Of a stretch of DNA of 49,643 nt, positions 16,060 through 24,390 are shown in pieces. The notes under the pieces were generated by a model that was not told the origin of the DNA, did no database searches, and was given only the letters and a program-made list of their open reading frames with translations. Source of the stretch: Lachnospiraceae bacterium (GTDB taxonomy: Bacteria; Bacillota; Clostridia; Lachnospirales; Lachnospiraceae); assembly GCA_017511045.1 (NCBI GenBank), contig JAFWLM010000138.1, forward strand, positions 1-49,643, in the 5' to 3' direction. Both the position numbers and the translations under genes were made by a program. Position 1 is the first letter of the stretch, and each line of letters starts with the position of its first letter.

Positions 16060-17307
16060 ATGAAAAATGCAGTTATTGTAGAAGCGTGCCGTACGGCAGT
16101 AGGAAATATGGGAGGCGCATTAAGACCGTTAAATGCAACGGATCTTGCCACCGCAGTGATCCGCGGCTGTATCGACCGAAGCGGAATCGACCCGAATGCA
16201 ATCGATGAGGTTATTTTAGGCCAGTGCCGCCAGACTTCAGATGAGCCGAACATTGCCCGTGTGGCAGCTCTGAAAGCAGGCATCTCCGAAAGCGCATCTG
16301 CACATACCGTCATGCGTCAGTGCGCAAGCGGTATGACCGCGATCCATAACGGAGCAATGCAGATCATGTGCGGACTTTCGGATGTCGTTGTGGCAGGTGG
16401 TACGGAAAGTATGTCCAATGCGGTATTTTATGTTCGTAATGCCCGCTGGGGCGTTGGAACTGGCACCACCCAGTTCGTTGATGCGCTGACCGAGGGACAG
16501 TTCTTCTCCCAGCCGAAGGAGACCTATGGTTCTTATAACATGGGCGCAACAGCAGAAAATGTTGCAGAACAGCTTGGCATTACGCGTGAGGAGCAGGATG
16601 CATTTGCACTGGCTTCCCAGCAGAAAGCAATCGCAGCGATCGATTCCGGTCGTTTTAAAGATGAAATCGTTCCGGTAACCGTTCCGCAGGGTCGCAAGAA
16701 AGACCCGATCGTTTTTGATACGGATGAGTTTCCGAGACGTGATTCCAGTATGGAAAAACTTGCGAAGCTGAAACCATGCTTCAATATCAAACATGATGAT
16801 GAGGGAAGATTGTTTAACGACAGTGCTTTGACCGGTACCGTCACAGCAGGTACTTCTTCCGGACGAAACGACGGGGCAAGTGCGGTGCTGCTTATGAGCG
16901 AAGAAAAAGCAAACGAGCTTGGACTGAAACCGCTTGCACGGATCATTGGAATGGGCACAGCAGGAAATGATCCTCGCTGCATGGGTCTCGGACCGGTTGC
17001 TGCAGTTCCGAAAGCACTGGAAAATGCCGGCATCAAAGAAGATGATATCCAGCTGATCGAATTGAATGAAGCATTCGCTGCTCAGTCCATCGGCTGCATC
17101 AAACAGCTTGGCTGGGAGAATAAGATGGACATCATCAATGTGAACGGTGGAGCAATCGCTTTAGGTCACCCGGTCGGATCCTCCGGATGCCGTATCATCG
17201 TAACGCTTATTCACGAGATGAAAAAACGCGGTCTGAAATACGGACTGGCAACGCTCTGCATCGCAGGCGGTATGGGCCAGGCAACCGTGATCGAGATGTG
17301 CGACTGA
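16060..17307 (+). CDS. thlA: Acetyl-CoA C-acetyltransferase (thiolase)
   Basis: 415-aa thiolase II. The acylated cysteine lies in VMRQCASGM (about residue 90), the catalytic His in GGAIALGHPVGSSG, and the second Cys in LCIAGGMGQ near the C-terminus. The enzyme interconverts two acetyl-CoA and acetoacetyl-CoA. In this cluster it would thiolyse the acetoacetyl-CoA released from triacetate, or run in the other direction to feed butyrate formation. The start at 16060 is preferred over the upstream in-frame codon at 15982 because GGAGAG lies five bases before it and thiolases begin MKNAVIVEACRT. It is about 20 residues longer than the commonest thiolases. Confidence 0.9.
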   Translation: MKNAVIVEACRTAVGNMGGALRPLNATDLATAVIRGCIDRSGIDPNAIDEVILGQCRQTSDEPNIARVAALKAGISESASAHTVMRQCASGMTAIHNGAMQIMCGLSDVVVAGGTESMSNAVFYVRNARWGVGTGTTQFVDALTEGQFFSQPKETYGSYNMGATAENVAEQLGITREEQDAFALASQQKAIAAIDSGRFKDEIVPVTVPQGRKKDPIVFDTDEFPRRDSSMEKLAKLKPCFNIKHDDEGRLFNDSALTGTVTAGTSSGRNDGASAVLLMSEEKANELGLKPLARIIGMGTAGNDPRCMGLGPVAAVPKALENAGIKEDDIQLIELNEAFAAQSIGCIKQLGWENKMDIINVNGGAIALGHPVGSSGCRIIVTLIHEMKKRGLKYGLATLCIAGGMGQATVIEMCD

Positions 17308-17378
17308 TCATCTCTCTGAACAGGAAAAGATATATTTAGAATGAAAAAAGGGGAAACCCTGAAAGGAGTGTAATAACC

Positions 17379-18179
17379 ATGGCAAACTATTTTGATTTGA
17401 CCGGAAAAACCGCAATTATCATCGGTGGAGCCGGCGGACTCGGACAACTTGTTGCGAAAGCATTTGCAGAGGCAGGCGCAAAGGTTGCAATTGCTTCCCG
17501 TACTGAGGAGAAACTGAAAGCTGCATGTGAGCAGCTCGCAGCAGAGACCGGAAAAGAATTTAAATACTATGTCTGCGATGCTACCAAAGAAGCGGACGTA
17601 GAAGCCTGTGCAGCAGCATTTGTGAAGGACTTCGGAAAGGTTGATATTCTGGTTAACTCACAGGGAATCAACAAAAAACACCCTGTCACCGAATTCCCGG
17701 TAGAAGAGTTTGAGCAGACCATGACCGCAAACGTCACTTCCATCATGCTGACCTGCAAACACTTCGGAAAATATATGATGGAGAACAAGTACGGAAAGAT
17801 CGTCAACGTAACATCCGTCCGCGGCAAGATCGCCACAAAAGGTCCTGGAAATGTTGCTTACTGCGCAAGCAAGGGAGCTCTTGATATGCTCACCAAGCAG
17901 CTGGCTTCCGAGTTTGGTCCGTATGGCATCACTGTAAACGGATTCGGACCGAACATCATGAAAACACCAATGATGAACAAGATCTTTGAAATGCGTGCGA
18001 ATGAAGCAGGCGTTACCGTTGAGAAATACCTTGAGATGCAGGCTGCAAACCTGCCGCTCCGCAGAATGTCCGATCCGGAAGACTGCGTAGGAACCGCACT
18101 GTTCCTTGCAGCACCGGCTTCTGACTTCCTGACAGGAAATATCCTGTATCCGGACGGCGGTCTGACTGCAATTGGTTAA
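17379..18179 (+). CDS. Phloroglucinol reductase (short-chain dehydrogenase/reductase family)
   Basis: 266-aa classical SDR. The dinucleotide motif is GGAGGLGQ (residues 16-23), followed by the NSQG motif near 93-96 and the catalytic Ser146, Tyr161 and Lys165 (YCASK). Phloroglucinol reductase (PGR), an NADPH-dependent SDR, reduces phloroglucinol to dihydrophloroglucinol. The general family could reduce many ketones; the assignment rests on neighbours: transhydroxylase and thiolase before it, cyclohydrolase, dehydrogenase and BKACE genes after it. AAGGAGTG lies before the ATG. No terminator with T-run is seen on the plus strand after the gene, and the regulator gene converges on it. Confidence 0.8.
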   Translation: MANYFDLTGKTAIIIGGAGGLGQLVAKAFAEAGAKVAIASRTEEKLKAACEQLAAETGKEFKYYVCDATKEADVEACAAAFVKDFGKVDILVNSQGINKKHPVTEFPVEEFEQTMTANVTSIMLTCKHFGKYMMENKYGKIVNVTSVRGKIATKGPGNVAYCASKGALDMLTKQLASEFGPYGITVNGFGPNIMKTPMMNKIFEMRANEAGVTVEKYLEMQAANLPLRRMSDPEDCVGTALFLAAPASDFLTGNILYPDGGLTAIG

Positions 18180-18183
18180 GCAA

Positions 18184-18215
18184 TAAAAAATCTCCGGCTC
18201 TTAAGGAGCCGGAGA
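18184..18215 (-). terminator. Terminator of the merR-family gene (minus strand)
   Basis: Stem CTCCGGCTC / GAGCCGGAG. Read on the minus strand the hairpin is followed by six T residues (plus-strand A-run at 18185-18190). On the plus strand there is no T-run, so it should stop the minus-strand transcript only. Confidence 0.75.
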
Positions 18216-18242
18216 AATGATAAACGTAATAAGACAAGCTGA

Positions 18243-19052
18243 TCAGTCTTTTGTAACAGGAAGCCAGACTTCGAAAAAACCGGTCAGTGCACCTTCATCG
18301 AGGACACTGCAGACAAGGTTGCCGCGTGCATTTCCGGAAGGCGTATATCCGTTTTCAGCTGCGTAGTCGAAAAGATAATCGATGTGTTTCGGAGAAAAGG
18401 CATTTTTGCCGGAACTTTTAAACACCGAGTGGATACATTCCACCTCCGGATGATGGATGAGGGGAGGTTTTACCAGAACCGAAAACTCCTCCACATATTC
18501 CATCGCAAGGGAAAAGCCCCAGGAATACTGGTGTCCGCCAACCCTTTCAGGATATAAAGGAATCTCGAAATAACGCTGCAGAAACGGCATATACTGAAGC
18601 CATTGCTTTGCAAGCTTCTGCATTTCCGGAGAGTTATCGTAGAAGGTATCATAGCGGTTGAAAAAGCAGACCACTTCCGGAGAGGGCGAAAGATCGCATT
18701 TACCGACCAGATCCCTGACACGGATGACCTGCTCACAATGCTGGCGGATCCTTCTAAGAAGAAGTTCCTGGTGATGGATCGAATCCATCAGTTCCGTTTG
18801 TTTTTCTTCGAGGACGGAGATGAGATCTCCGTAATAGCAGTCGGAGACCATGTAGGCAATCTGTGGAATGCCGAAACCGAAATTCTTGTACCAGAGACAG
18901 TCGATCAGAAAATTGATGTCCCAGGCATCATAATAACGATAGTCATTCTGCTTGTCTTTGGAAGGAGTAACAACACCCTTCTTTTCGTAGTAACGCAGAA
19001 GATCGGTTGAGATACCGAGGATATGCGCGACGTCGCCGATTTTATACTGCAT
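18243..19052 (-). CDS. MerR-family transcriptional regulator with GyrI-like effector domain
   Basis: 269-aa regulator. Residues 1 to about 70 form the MerR winged helix-turn-helix (MQYKIGDVAHILGISTDLLRYY, then YRYYD and a short coiled helix). From about residue 120 a GyrI/effector-binding-like domain follows, probably sensing an aromatic ligand. The start at 19052 is chosen because GGGAGG sits 7 nt upstream and MerR proteins begin at this motif; a longer in-frame reading to 19160 adds an unrelated N-terminus. It is transcribed against the surrounding pathway genes. It probably controls the 19-bp-spacer promoter at 12478 and, through a palindrome, its own promoter. Confidence 0.85.
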   Translation of the reverse strand: MQYKIGDVAHILGISTDLLRYYEKKGVVTPSKDKQNDYRYYDAWDINFLIDCLWYKNFGFGIPQIAYMVSDCYYGDLISVLEEKQTELMDSIHHQELLLRRIRQHCEQVIRVRDLVGKCDLSPSPEVVCFFNRYDTFYDNSPEMQKLAKQWLQYMPFLQRYFEIPLYPERVGGHQYSWGFSLAMEYVEEFSVLVKPPLIHHPEVECIHSVFKSSGKNAFSPKHIDYLFDYAAENGYTPSGNARGNLVCSVLDEGALTGFFEVWLPVTKD

Positions 19053-19095
19053 AGGGACCTCCCTTAAGCATTCATCTATGTTTGCTTCAGCATTG

Positions 19096-19124
19096 ATTAT
19101 AACGCAAGGACCCTTGAAAGTAAA
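19096..19124 (-). promoter_or_regulatory. Promoter and putative operator of the merR-family gene
   Basis: Minus strand: -35 TTTACT (plus 19119-19124), 17-bp spacer, -10 TATAAT (plus 19096-19101). The spacer holds the dyad CAAGG-N2-CCTTG (plus 19105-19116), which would let a bound regulator block or modulate its own gene. The CCTTG half-site also occurs in the athL promoter spacer region. Confidence 0.6.
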
Positions 19125-19131
19125 ATTTAAG

Positions 19132-19151
19132 CCGAAGGCAGATACCTTCGG
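19132..19151 (+). other. Hairpin in the 5' region of the cyclohydrolase gene
   Basis: Perfect 7-bp stem CCGAAGG / CCTTCGG with loop CAGATA, about 50 nt before the start codon at 19200. No T-run. It may be a leader RNA element or part of a regulatory site. Confidence 0.4.
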
Positions 19152-19199
19152 AAAGAGCATATATCAATCCATTGAAATAAAGAAAGTGAGGAAATAATT

Positions 19200-20132
19200 A
19201 TGGCATACATGCCCCTTGACAAAAGCAAACTGTATCTGGAAACCGAAAAAATGACGAAGATCTGGGATCTTAGCCAGCCTTGGGGTTGGGACACCCCGCT
19301 GTGGCCGTTCCCGGGCGCAAGAAGCGACCTGAACTTCCCGCGTGGACAGTATCTTGAGCGTTTCCACAAACGTACATGTACTTACACAGGTACCCTTCAT
19401 GCAGCAACCCACTGCGATGCTCCGAACCATACTCTTCATGAGGAAGAAGTTGACCGCGAGCGTTATGGATATACTCTTGCTGAAATGAAGCTGGAGCATG
19501 CGATCGGCACCGGCGTTATCGTCGACCTGACCTGGATGTATGACGAGTTCGAAGAAGCATGGAACAAAGCAAAAGGTGACCCGGCTAAAATGGGTGAGTG
19601 GGCAGAGACTCCGGATAAGAAAGGTGCGATCTGGCACATCATCACTCCGGAAGATGTTCAGAGAGGTCTTGACAAAGACGGACTTGAGATCCGCCCGAAC
19701 GACTTTGTCGTACTGAACACAGGTTTCCATCGTTATTGGAGAAAGAACAACGATAAATACTTCAACTATTATGCAGGAAACGGCCCGGAACTTGCTTACT
19801 GGCTGCTCTATGAGAAGAAGATCAAAGCAATCGCAGGAACCTACGGCGCATCCGACTCTCCGGTATGGCATTGCCCGGTGAAACAGGAAATGCCTTGGCT
19901 GGCAACCAACTATAAGCTTGCTACCGGCCGCGACATCGACGAGGATTATCCGGATTATGAGCCATGCCACCGTCTGTATGGACAGCATGGTCTGATGGCA
20001 ATCGAGAACGCCGGCGGCGATATCGATCAGGTTACCGGAAAGAGAATGATCCTTTGCGCATTCCCGTTCCGCTGCGAAGCAGCTGACGGCGGTATGGTAC
20101 GTCTCGTTGCTTGGGAAGAAGGCTCCTTCTAA
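19200..20132 (+). CDS. Dihydrophloroglucinol cyclohydrolase (cyclase/kynurenine formamidase-like family)
   Basis: 310-aa member of the cyclase (kynurenine-formamidase-like) metal-hydrolase family. The metal-binding signature is His67-x3-His71-x-Asp73-x3-His77 (LHAATHCDAPNH). The family hydrolyses cyclic or amide bonds; in the phloroglucinol pathway a member (DPGC) opens the dihydrophloroglucinol ring to (S)-3-hydroxy-5-oxohexanoate. It is flanked by the reductase upstream and the dehydrogenase and BKACE downstream, which supports that step. It is larger than typical 210-aa kynurenine formamidases. GTGAGG precedes the ATG at 19200. Confidence 0.82.
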   Translation: MAYMPLDKSKLYLETEKMTKIWDLSQPWGWDTPLWPFPGARSDLNFPRGQYLERFHKRTCTYTGTLHAATHCDAPNHTLHEEEVDRERYGYTLAEMKLEHAIGTGVIVDLTWMYDEFEEAWNKAKGDPAKMGEWAETPDKKGAIWHIITPEDVQRGLDKDGLEIRPNDFVVLNTGFHRYWRKNNDKYFNYYAGNGPELAYWLLYEKKIKAIAGTYGASDSPVWHCPVKQEMPWLATNYKLATGRDIDEDYPDYEPCHRLYGQHGLMAIENAGGDIDQVTGKRMILCAFPFRCEAADGGMVRLVAWEEGSF

Positions 20133-20159
20133 TAGCTAATAAATAAAGGAATCGTGTGT

Positions 20160-20189
20160 GACTGCGGAAGGCACCTGTCTTCCGCAGTC
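20160..20189 (+). other. Intercistronic hairpin between cyclohydrolase and dehydrogenase genes
   Basis: Perfect 11-bp stem GACTGCGGAAG / CTTCCGCAGTC with an 8-nt loop. No T-run follows. It resembles an mRNA stabilising or processing element. Confidence 0.65.
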
Positions 20190-20221
20190 CGCACGGAACT
20201 TGAAAGGACAGTTAAGGAAAA

Positions 20222-21187
20222 ATGAAAACATTATCCGATATTAAAAAGATTGCCGTGCTTGGAGCCGGAACAATGGGTCCGGGCATTGCACAGACATATG
20301 CAATGGGCGGATACGAGGTCACGATGTGGACCCGTTCTGAGGCTACCCGTGAAAAAGCACTTGCAGCATTAAAAACACAGCTGGAGACCTTTGCAGAAGA
20401 AGGCGAGATCGCAGCAGCCGATATTGATGCTGTTCTTGGACGCATCAGTTTTGCTTTGACAGTGGAAGAAGCTGTCAAAGACGCGGATTTCATCCAGGAA
20501 ACGATCGTGGAAAACCGTGAAGCGAAAGAAGCACTATATAAACAGCTTGCTGAGTGTGTGGATCCGGAGACGATCATTGCATCCAATACTTCTGCGATGA
20601 ATATTTTCGAAATCGTTCCGGAAGCTCTTCTGCCGCAGCAGATCATCTGTCACTGGTATGCGCCGCCTCATCTGATCCCGTTAGTTGAGGTCGTGAAAAG
20701 CGAGCAGGCACCGGATGAATATGCACAGATCGCGCTTGATCTGTTAAGAAAATGCGGTAAAACGGCAGTTCTGATGAAAAAGTTTATCCGCGGTTATATC
20801 GTAAACCGTCTGCAGCAGTGCCTGAACAGAGAAGTCTTTTATCTTCTGGATAACGGATACTGCGATGCTGAAGCCATCGACCTGGCTGCAAAGGCAAGCT
20901 TTATTCCGAGAGCCTGCGTGCTGGGACTCTGCAAACGTGCTGATTTCGGCGGTTTGGACATGACAGCAAATAACTATAAGAATAAGTCTTACACGATGCC
21001 TGAAAAAGGTGACGAAATGCCGGAAACCTTAAAAGAACTGGTTGAGGCCGGAAACCTCGGAATCAAGACCGGAAAAGGTTTTTATGATTATTCCGATACG
21101 GATATCGAGGCATTAAAAGAAAAACGTGATAAGCAGTTATTTGAAGTATTCCGTCTGGAAAAGAAATTCCTGAACGATCCGGTATAA
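20222..21187 (+). CDS. 3-hydroxy-5-oxohexanoate dehydrogenase (3-hydroxyacyl-CoA dehydrogenase family)
   Basis: 321-aa protein with an N-terminal Rossmann motif GAGTMGPGIAQ (residues 14-24), catalytic-type His144 in CHWYAPPHLIPLVEVV, and the C-terminal helical domain ending in GNLGIKTGKGFYDYS. It belongs to the 3-hydroxyacyl-CoA dehydrogenase family. In this cluster the expected reaction is NAD-dependent oxidation of (S)-3-hydroxy-5-oxohexanoate to triacetate (HOHDH). A conventional 3-hydroxybutyryl-CoA dehydrogenase is the alternative; however the motif HWYAPP instead of the usual HFFNP and the pathway context favour the free-acid substrate. AAGGA lies just before the ATG. Confidence 0.78.
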   Translation: MKTLSDIKKIAVLGAGTMGPGIAQTYAMGGYEVTMWTRSEATREKALAALKTQLETFAEEGEIAAADIDAVLGRISFALTVEEAVKDADFIQETIVENREAKEALYKQLAECVDPETIIASNTSAMNIFEIVPEALLPQQIICHWYAPPHLIPLVEVVKSEQAPDEYAQIALDLLRKCGKTAVLMKKFIRGYIVNRLQQCLNREVFYLLDNGYCDAEAIDLAAKASFIPRACVLGLCKRADFGGLDMTANNYKNKSYTMPEKGDEMPETLKELVEAGNLGIKTGKGFYDYSDTDIEALKEKRDKQLFEVFRLEKKFLNDPV

Positions 21188-21216
21188 GACGTTCAGTTTG
21201 AAAGGAAGACAATAAT

Positions 21217-22146
21217 ATGGCAAAAACAAACAAAGTAATGATTCAGGTCTGTCTCTGCGGAGCCGGCACTAAGAAAGCACAGGCACCGACAGTTCCGTAT
21301 ACGGCAGAAGAACTGGCTGACCAGATCGTAGAGTGCGCAAAAGCGGGTGCTTCCATTGCCCACATCCATGTACGCGAAGATAAAATGGTCGACGGCGAGA
21401 TGCAGATCGGATACAAATCCATGAGCCTTCAGAAATTCACGGAAGCTGTTGAAGTTACCCGTGAAAAATGCAAAGAGGCAGGAGTGGATATTATCATCAA
21501 CCTCACCACTTCAGGTGGAGAGTATGAAGATTTCAAACGTCTGCAGCATCTCGGTGCGCTGCGCCCGGAAATGTGCTCCTTTGATCCGAATACAGTCAAC
21601 TGGGCAAACAGCTACATCTTCGAAAACAGCCCGAGATTCTTAAATCTGCTGAGTCAGGAAGTTATCAAGTATGACATCAAACCGGAATTCGAAGCATTTG
21701 ATACCGGACATATCGACAGTGTCATGTACTATGTCAATAAATGGAACATTCCGAAGCCGCCCCACATTCAGTTCATTATGGGTGTCGGCGGAGCAATGCC
21801 GGGAACAGCAGAAAACCTTGCCTTCCTTGTTAACAAACTTCCGGAAGGTGCAACCTGGTCCGTTTCCGGTATCGGAAAAGCACACATGCCGATGATGCTT
21901 GCAGGACTGGCACTTGGCTGTGACGGCCTTCGTGTCGGACTGGAAGATAACATCATGTTCGGCAAGAATCCGGACGGCAGCAAGGACATTGCAACGAACG
22001 TACGTCTTGTACAGCGTGCAGTGGATCTTTGCAAACTTGCAGGCCGTGAGATCGCGACTGCGCAGGAAGCAAGAGAAATTTTAGGAATCACCAGAAACTG
22101 CCTGCGGGATGAAAAGACATATCCTGTCACTGTTTCTGAAAACTAA
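21217..22146 (+). CDS. Triacetate acetoacetate-lyase (BKACE family beta-keto acid cleavage enzyme)
   Basis: 309-aa enzyme of the beta-keto acid cleavage (BKACE, formerly DUF849) family. The Zn-binding HIH pair is His49 and His51 (AHIHVRED), and the conserved RVGLEDN segment lies near residue 235. BKACE enzymes cleave a beta-keto acid with acetyl-CoA to acetoacetate and a new acyl-CoA. With triacetate (3,5-dioxohexanoate) the products are acetoacetate and acetoacetyl-CoA, which links the ring-opening steps to the thiolase in this cluster. 3-keto-5-aminohexanoate cleavage (lysine fermentation) is the main alternative, but no other lysine-fermentation gene is present. Confidence 0.82.
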   Translation: MAKTNKVMIQVCLCGAGTKKAQAPTVPYTAEELADQIVECAKAGASIAHIHVREDKMVDGEMQIGYKSMSLQKFTEAVEVTREKCKEAGVDIIINLTTSGGEYEDFKRLQHLGALRPEMCSFDPNTVNWANSYIFENSPRFLNLLSQEVIKYDIKPEFEAFDTGHIDSVMYYVNKWNIPKPPHIQFIMGVGGAMPGTAENLAFLVNKLPEGATWSVSGIGKAHMPMMLAGLALGCDGLRVGLEDNIMFGKNPDGSKDIATNVRLVQRAVDLCKLAGREIATAQEAREILGITRNCLRDEKTYPVTVSEN

Positions 22147-22155
22147 AACAGAAAA

Positions 22156-22183
22156 GCTCCGGACGGCATGTGCTGTCCGGAGC
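22156..22183 (+). other. Intercistronic hairpin between BKACE and ptb genes
   Basis: GCTCCGGAC / GTCCGGAGC, perfect 9-bp GC-rich stem with a 10-nt loop and no T-run. It is the third such hairpin in the pathway transcript. Confidence 0.6.
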
Positions 22184-22198
22184 GCTGAGGGAATGAAT

Positions 22199-23110
22199 AT
22201 GATTCGATCAATGGAAGAATTAACGCAGGCTGCAGCAGCCAAAGGCCCACGCATGATGGCGGTCGCCTGTGCACAGGATGCACCGGTACTGGAAGCTGTA
22301 AAACTTGCCTGTGATAGAAACATAGTGATCCCGCTTCTGGTTGGAGATAAACAGAAGATCCTGGAAGAGGCAGAAAAAGCAGGCGTTGATGTCAGTGAAT
22401 GGGAGATCGTTGATATTCCGGACAAGACAGAAGCCTGCCAGACAGCGGCCAGACTTGCAGGAGAGGGGAAAGTCCAACTGATCATGAAAGGGATGGTCGA
22501 TACCTCGATCATCATGAAAGCAGTTCTTAATAAAGAATACGGACTGCGTAAAGAAGGCGTTTTAAGCCATGTCGGCGTGTTGGAAGTGGACGGCTTTGAC
22601 CACATGTTCGCAGTGACCGATTCCGCCCTCAATATTGCGCCGGATCTGGACGCAAAAGCCGCGATCGTAAATAACGCCGTGGAAGTGATGCATGCGATCG
22701 GAGTTGAAGAGCCTAAGGTCGCTGCACTGTGTGCCGTTGAGAAAGTCAACGAGAAAATGCAGTGCACCCTGGATGCGGCGGAACTCACAAAGATGAATCA
22801 GGAAGGAAAGATCACCGGATGTGTAGTGGAAGGACCGTTTGCCCTGGATAACGCTGTTTCGGCAGAGGCAGCAGCTCATAAGGGAGTATCCGGTTCCGTA
22901 GCCGGAAATGCCGATGTCCTTCTTGTTCCTGATATCGAGGCAGGAAACCTCCTGATCAAATCCATGGAGTATTTTGCAAAAGCGAAAAAGGCCGGAGTGA
23001 TCATGGGAGCGAAGATCCCGGTGGCTCTGACATCAAGAGCGACCAGTCCTGAATCCAAAATGTATACGATCGCTATCGCGAAGATCATTGCAGACAGCAG
23101 GGAGGTTTAA
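22199..23110 (+). CDS. ptb: Phosphate butyryltransferase
   Basis: 303-aa phosphate acyltransferase, close to the usual length of Ptb (about 300). It transfers the butyryl (or another short acyl) group from CoA to phosphate. Recognisable segments are the internal GMVDTSIIMKAVLNKEYGLR and the C-terminal GAKIPVALTSRATSPESKMYTI block. The ATG at 22199 is preferred over 22193 because GAGGG is 8 nt upstream of it. The kinase gene begins one base after the stop codon, so the pair is translationally linked. In this cluster it would recover ATP from butyryl-CoA derived from acetoacetyl-CoA. Confidence 0.9.
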   Translation: MIRSMEELTQAAAAKGPRMMAVACAQDAPVLEAVKLACDRNIVIPLLVGDKQKILEEAEKAGVDVSEWEIVDIPDKTEACQTAARLAGEGKVQLIMKGMVDTSIIMKAVLNKEYGLRKEGVLSHVGVLEVDGFDHMFAVTDSALNIAPDLDAKAAIVNNAVEVMHAIGVEEPKVAALCAVEKVNEKMQCTLDAAELTKMNQEGKITGCVVEGPFALDNAVSAEAAAHKGVSGSVAGNADVLLVPDIEAGNLLIKSMEYFAKAKKAGVIMGAKIPVALTSRATSPESKMYTIAIAKIIADSREV

Positions 23111-23111
23111 T

Positions 23112-24224
23112 ATGGCTAAACAGATAGTTGTTATTAACCCGGGATCGACCAGTACGAAGATTGCACTCTACATGGATGCGGAACAGGTTTTTTCCAAAAA
23201 TCTTGACCACAGTGCGGAAGAGTTATCCCGTTTTCCGGAGATCGCGGATCAGCTGGATTTCAGAAAAGAAGTGATCCTCAAGGCACTTGAGGCAGAGAAT
23301 GTTGATATCAGAAAAACAGATGCCTTTGCAGGACGGTGCACCGGACTTCTTCCGATGCCCGGCGGCGTATATGAGGTCAATGATCTGATGTTTCAGCACG
23401 CAAGCATCGGTATCGGCAGCAGACATGCAGGAAATCTGGGACCGATGATCGCGAAGGATTTTGCGGAAGAATTCGGGGGCAGAGCATTCTGCGTCAATCC
23501 GAGTTCTGTGGATGAGTTTATCTTAGATGCAAGACTTACCGGATTAAAAGATGAATTCCGTACCAGCAGAGGCCATCCGCTGAACCAGAAAGAAGTAGCA
23601 AGGCATTATGCTCTTGACGAGGGCAAAGACTACAATGATGTCAATGTCATCGTTGTTCATATGGGCGGCGGCATCTCCATCGGTGCGCATCAAAAAGGTA
23701 AGATCATCGATAATGTAGATTCTACTAGAGGTGAGGGCCGTATGGCGCCTACAAGGACGGGTACGATCCCCGCTGCGGACCTGGTTGAGATCTGCTTTTC
23801 CGGCAAGTATACCAGGATCCAGCTTTTGGATAAGATTATGAAGACCGGAGGATGGGTGGACCACCTCGGAACATCCAACGGCATCGAAGTTGGAGAGCGG
23901 ATCAAAAACGGCGACAAATATGCAGAGATCGTCTTTAACGCCACTGCATACCAGATCGCAAAAGACATCGGAGCCATGGCAGCAGCAATGGACGGAGAGG
24001 TGGATGCGATCCTTCTTACCGGAGGACTTGCATATTCGAAGCCGCTTGTAGAGCTCATTGAGCGTAAAGTCTCCTTTATCGCTCCGATCAGGCTGTATCC
24101 GGGCGAATTTGAGATGGAAGGTCTTGCCGCAGGCGCACTCCGCGTGCTGGAAGGACTGGAAGAGCCGAAGTCATACACCGGAGAGCCGGTATTTAAGGGA
24201 TTTGATGAATTGATAAAGGAATGA
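23112..24224 (+). CDS. buk: Butyrate kinase
   Basis: 370-aa member of the acetate/butyrate kinase (ASKHA) family, which makes ATP from butyryl phosphate. Visible motifs are the N-terminal phosphate loop VINPGSTSTKIALY, the central HMGGGISIGAHQKGK, and the C-terminal ILLTGGLAYS. It is slightly longer than typical Buk (about 355). The start follows GGAGG at the end of ptb, one base after the ptb stop. Acetate or isobutyrate may also be accepted, as is common in the family. Confidence 0.9.
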   Translation: MAKQIVVINPGSTSTKIALYMDAEQVFSKNLDHSAEELSRFPEIADQLDFRKEVILKALEAENVDIRKTDAFAGRCTGLLPMPGGVYEVNDLMFQHASIGIGSRHAGNLGPMIAKDFAEEFGGRAFCVNPSSVDEFILDARLTGLKDEFRTSRGHPLNQKEVARHYALDEGKDYNDVNVIVVHMGGGISIGAHQKGKIIDNVDSTRGEGRMAPTRTGTIPAADLVEICFSGKYTRIQLLDKIMKTGGWVDHLGTSNGIEVGERIKNGDKYAEIVFNATAYQIAKDIGAMAAAMDGEVDAILLTGGLAYSKPLVELIERKVSFIAPIRLYPGEFEMEGLAAGALRVLEGLEEPKSYTGEPVFKGFDELIKE

Positions 24225-24390
24225 AATTCCGTTTAAAGAGGGGATTGTAAGAAGAAAGACTGAAAAAACTGACTAAATAGAACGACAGAATAAATACGAC
24301 AAGAGGGATTAGACCAAATAACTGACTATACTGACTTACATTGTGAACCGAGAAGTTAAAAAAAGTATTATAAGTGAGGTGAATATCCTT

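Noticed and set aside
15426-16313. 295-codon minus-strand frame across athS and the thiolase start
   Set aside because: It crosses a conserved gene boundary and is antisense to two well-supported genes.
21217-22146. Lysine-fermentation enzyme (3-keto-5-aminohexanoate cleavage)
   Set aside because: None of the other lysine-fermentation genes are nearby, and all neighbours belong to the phloroglucinol route.
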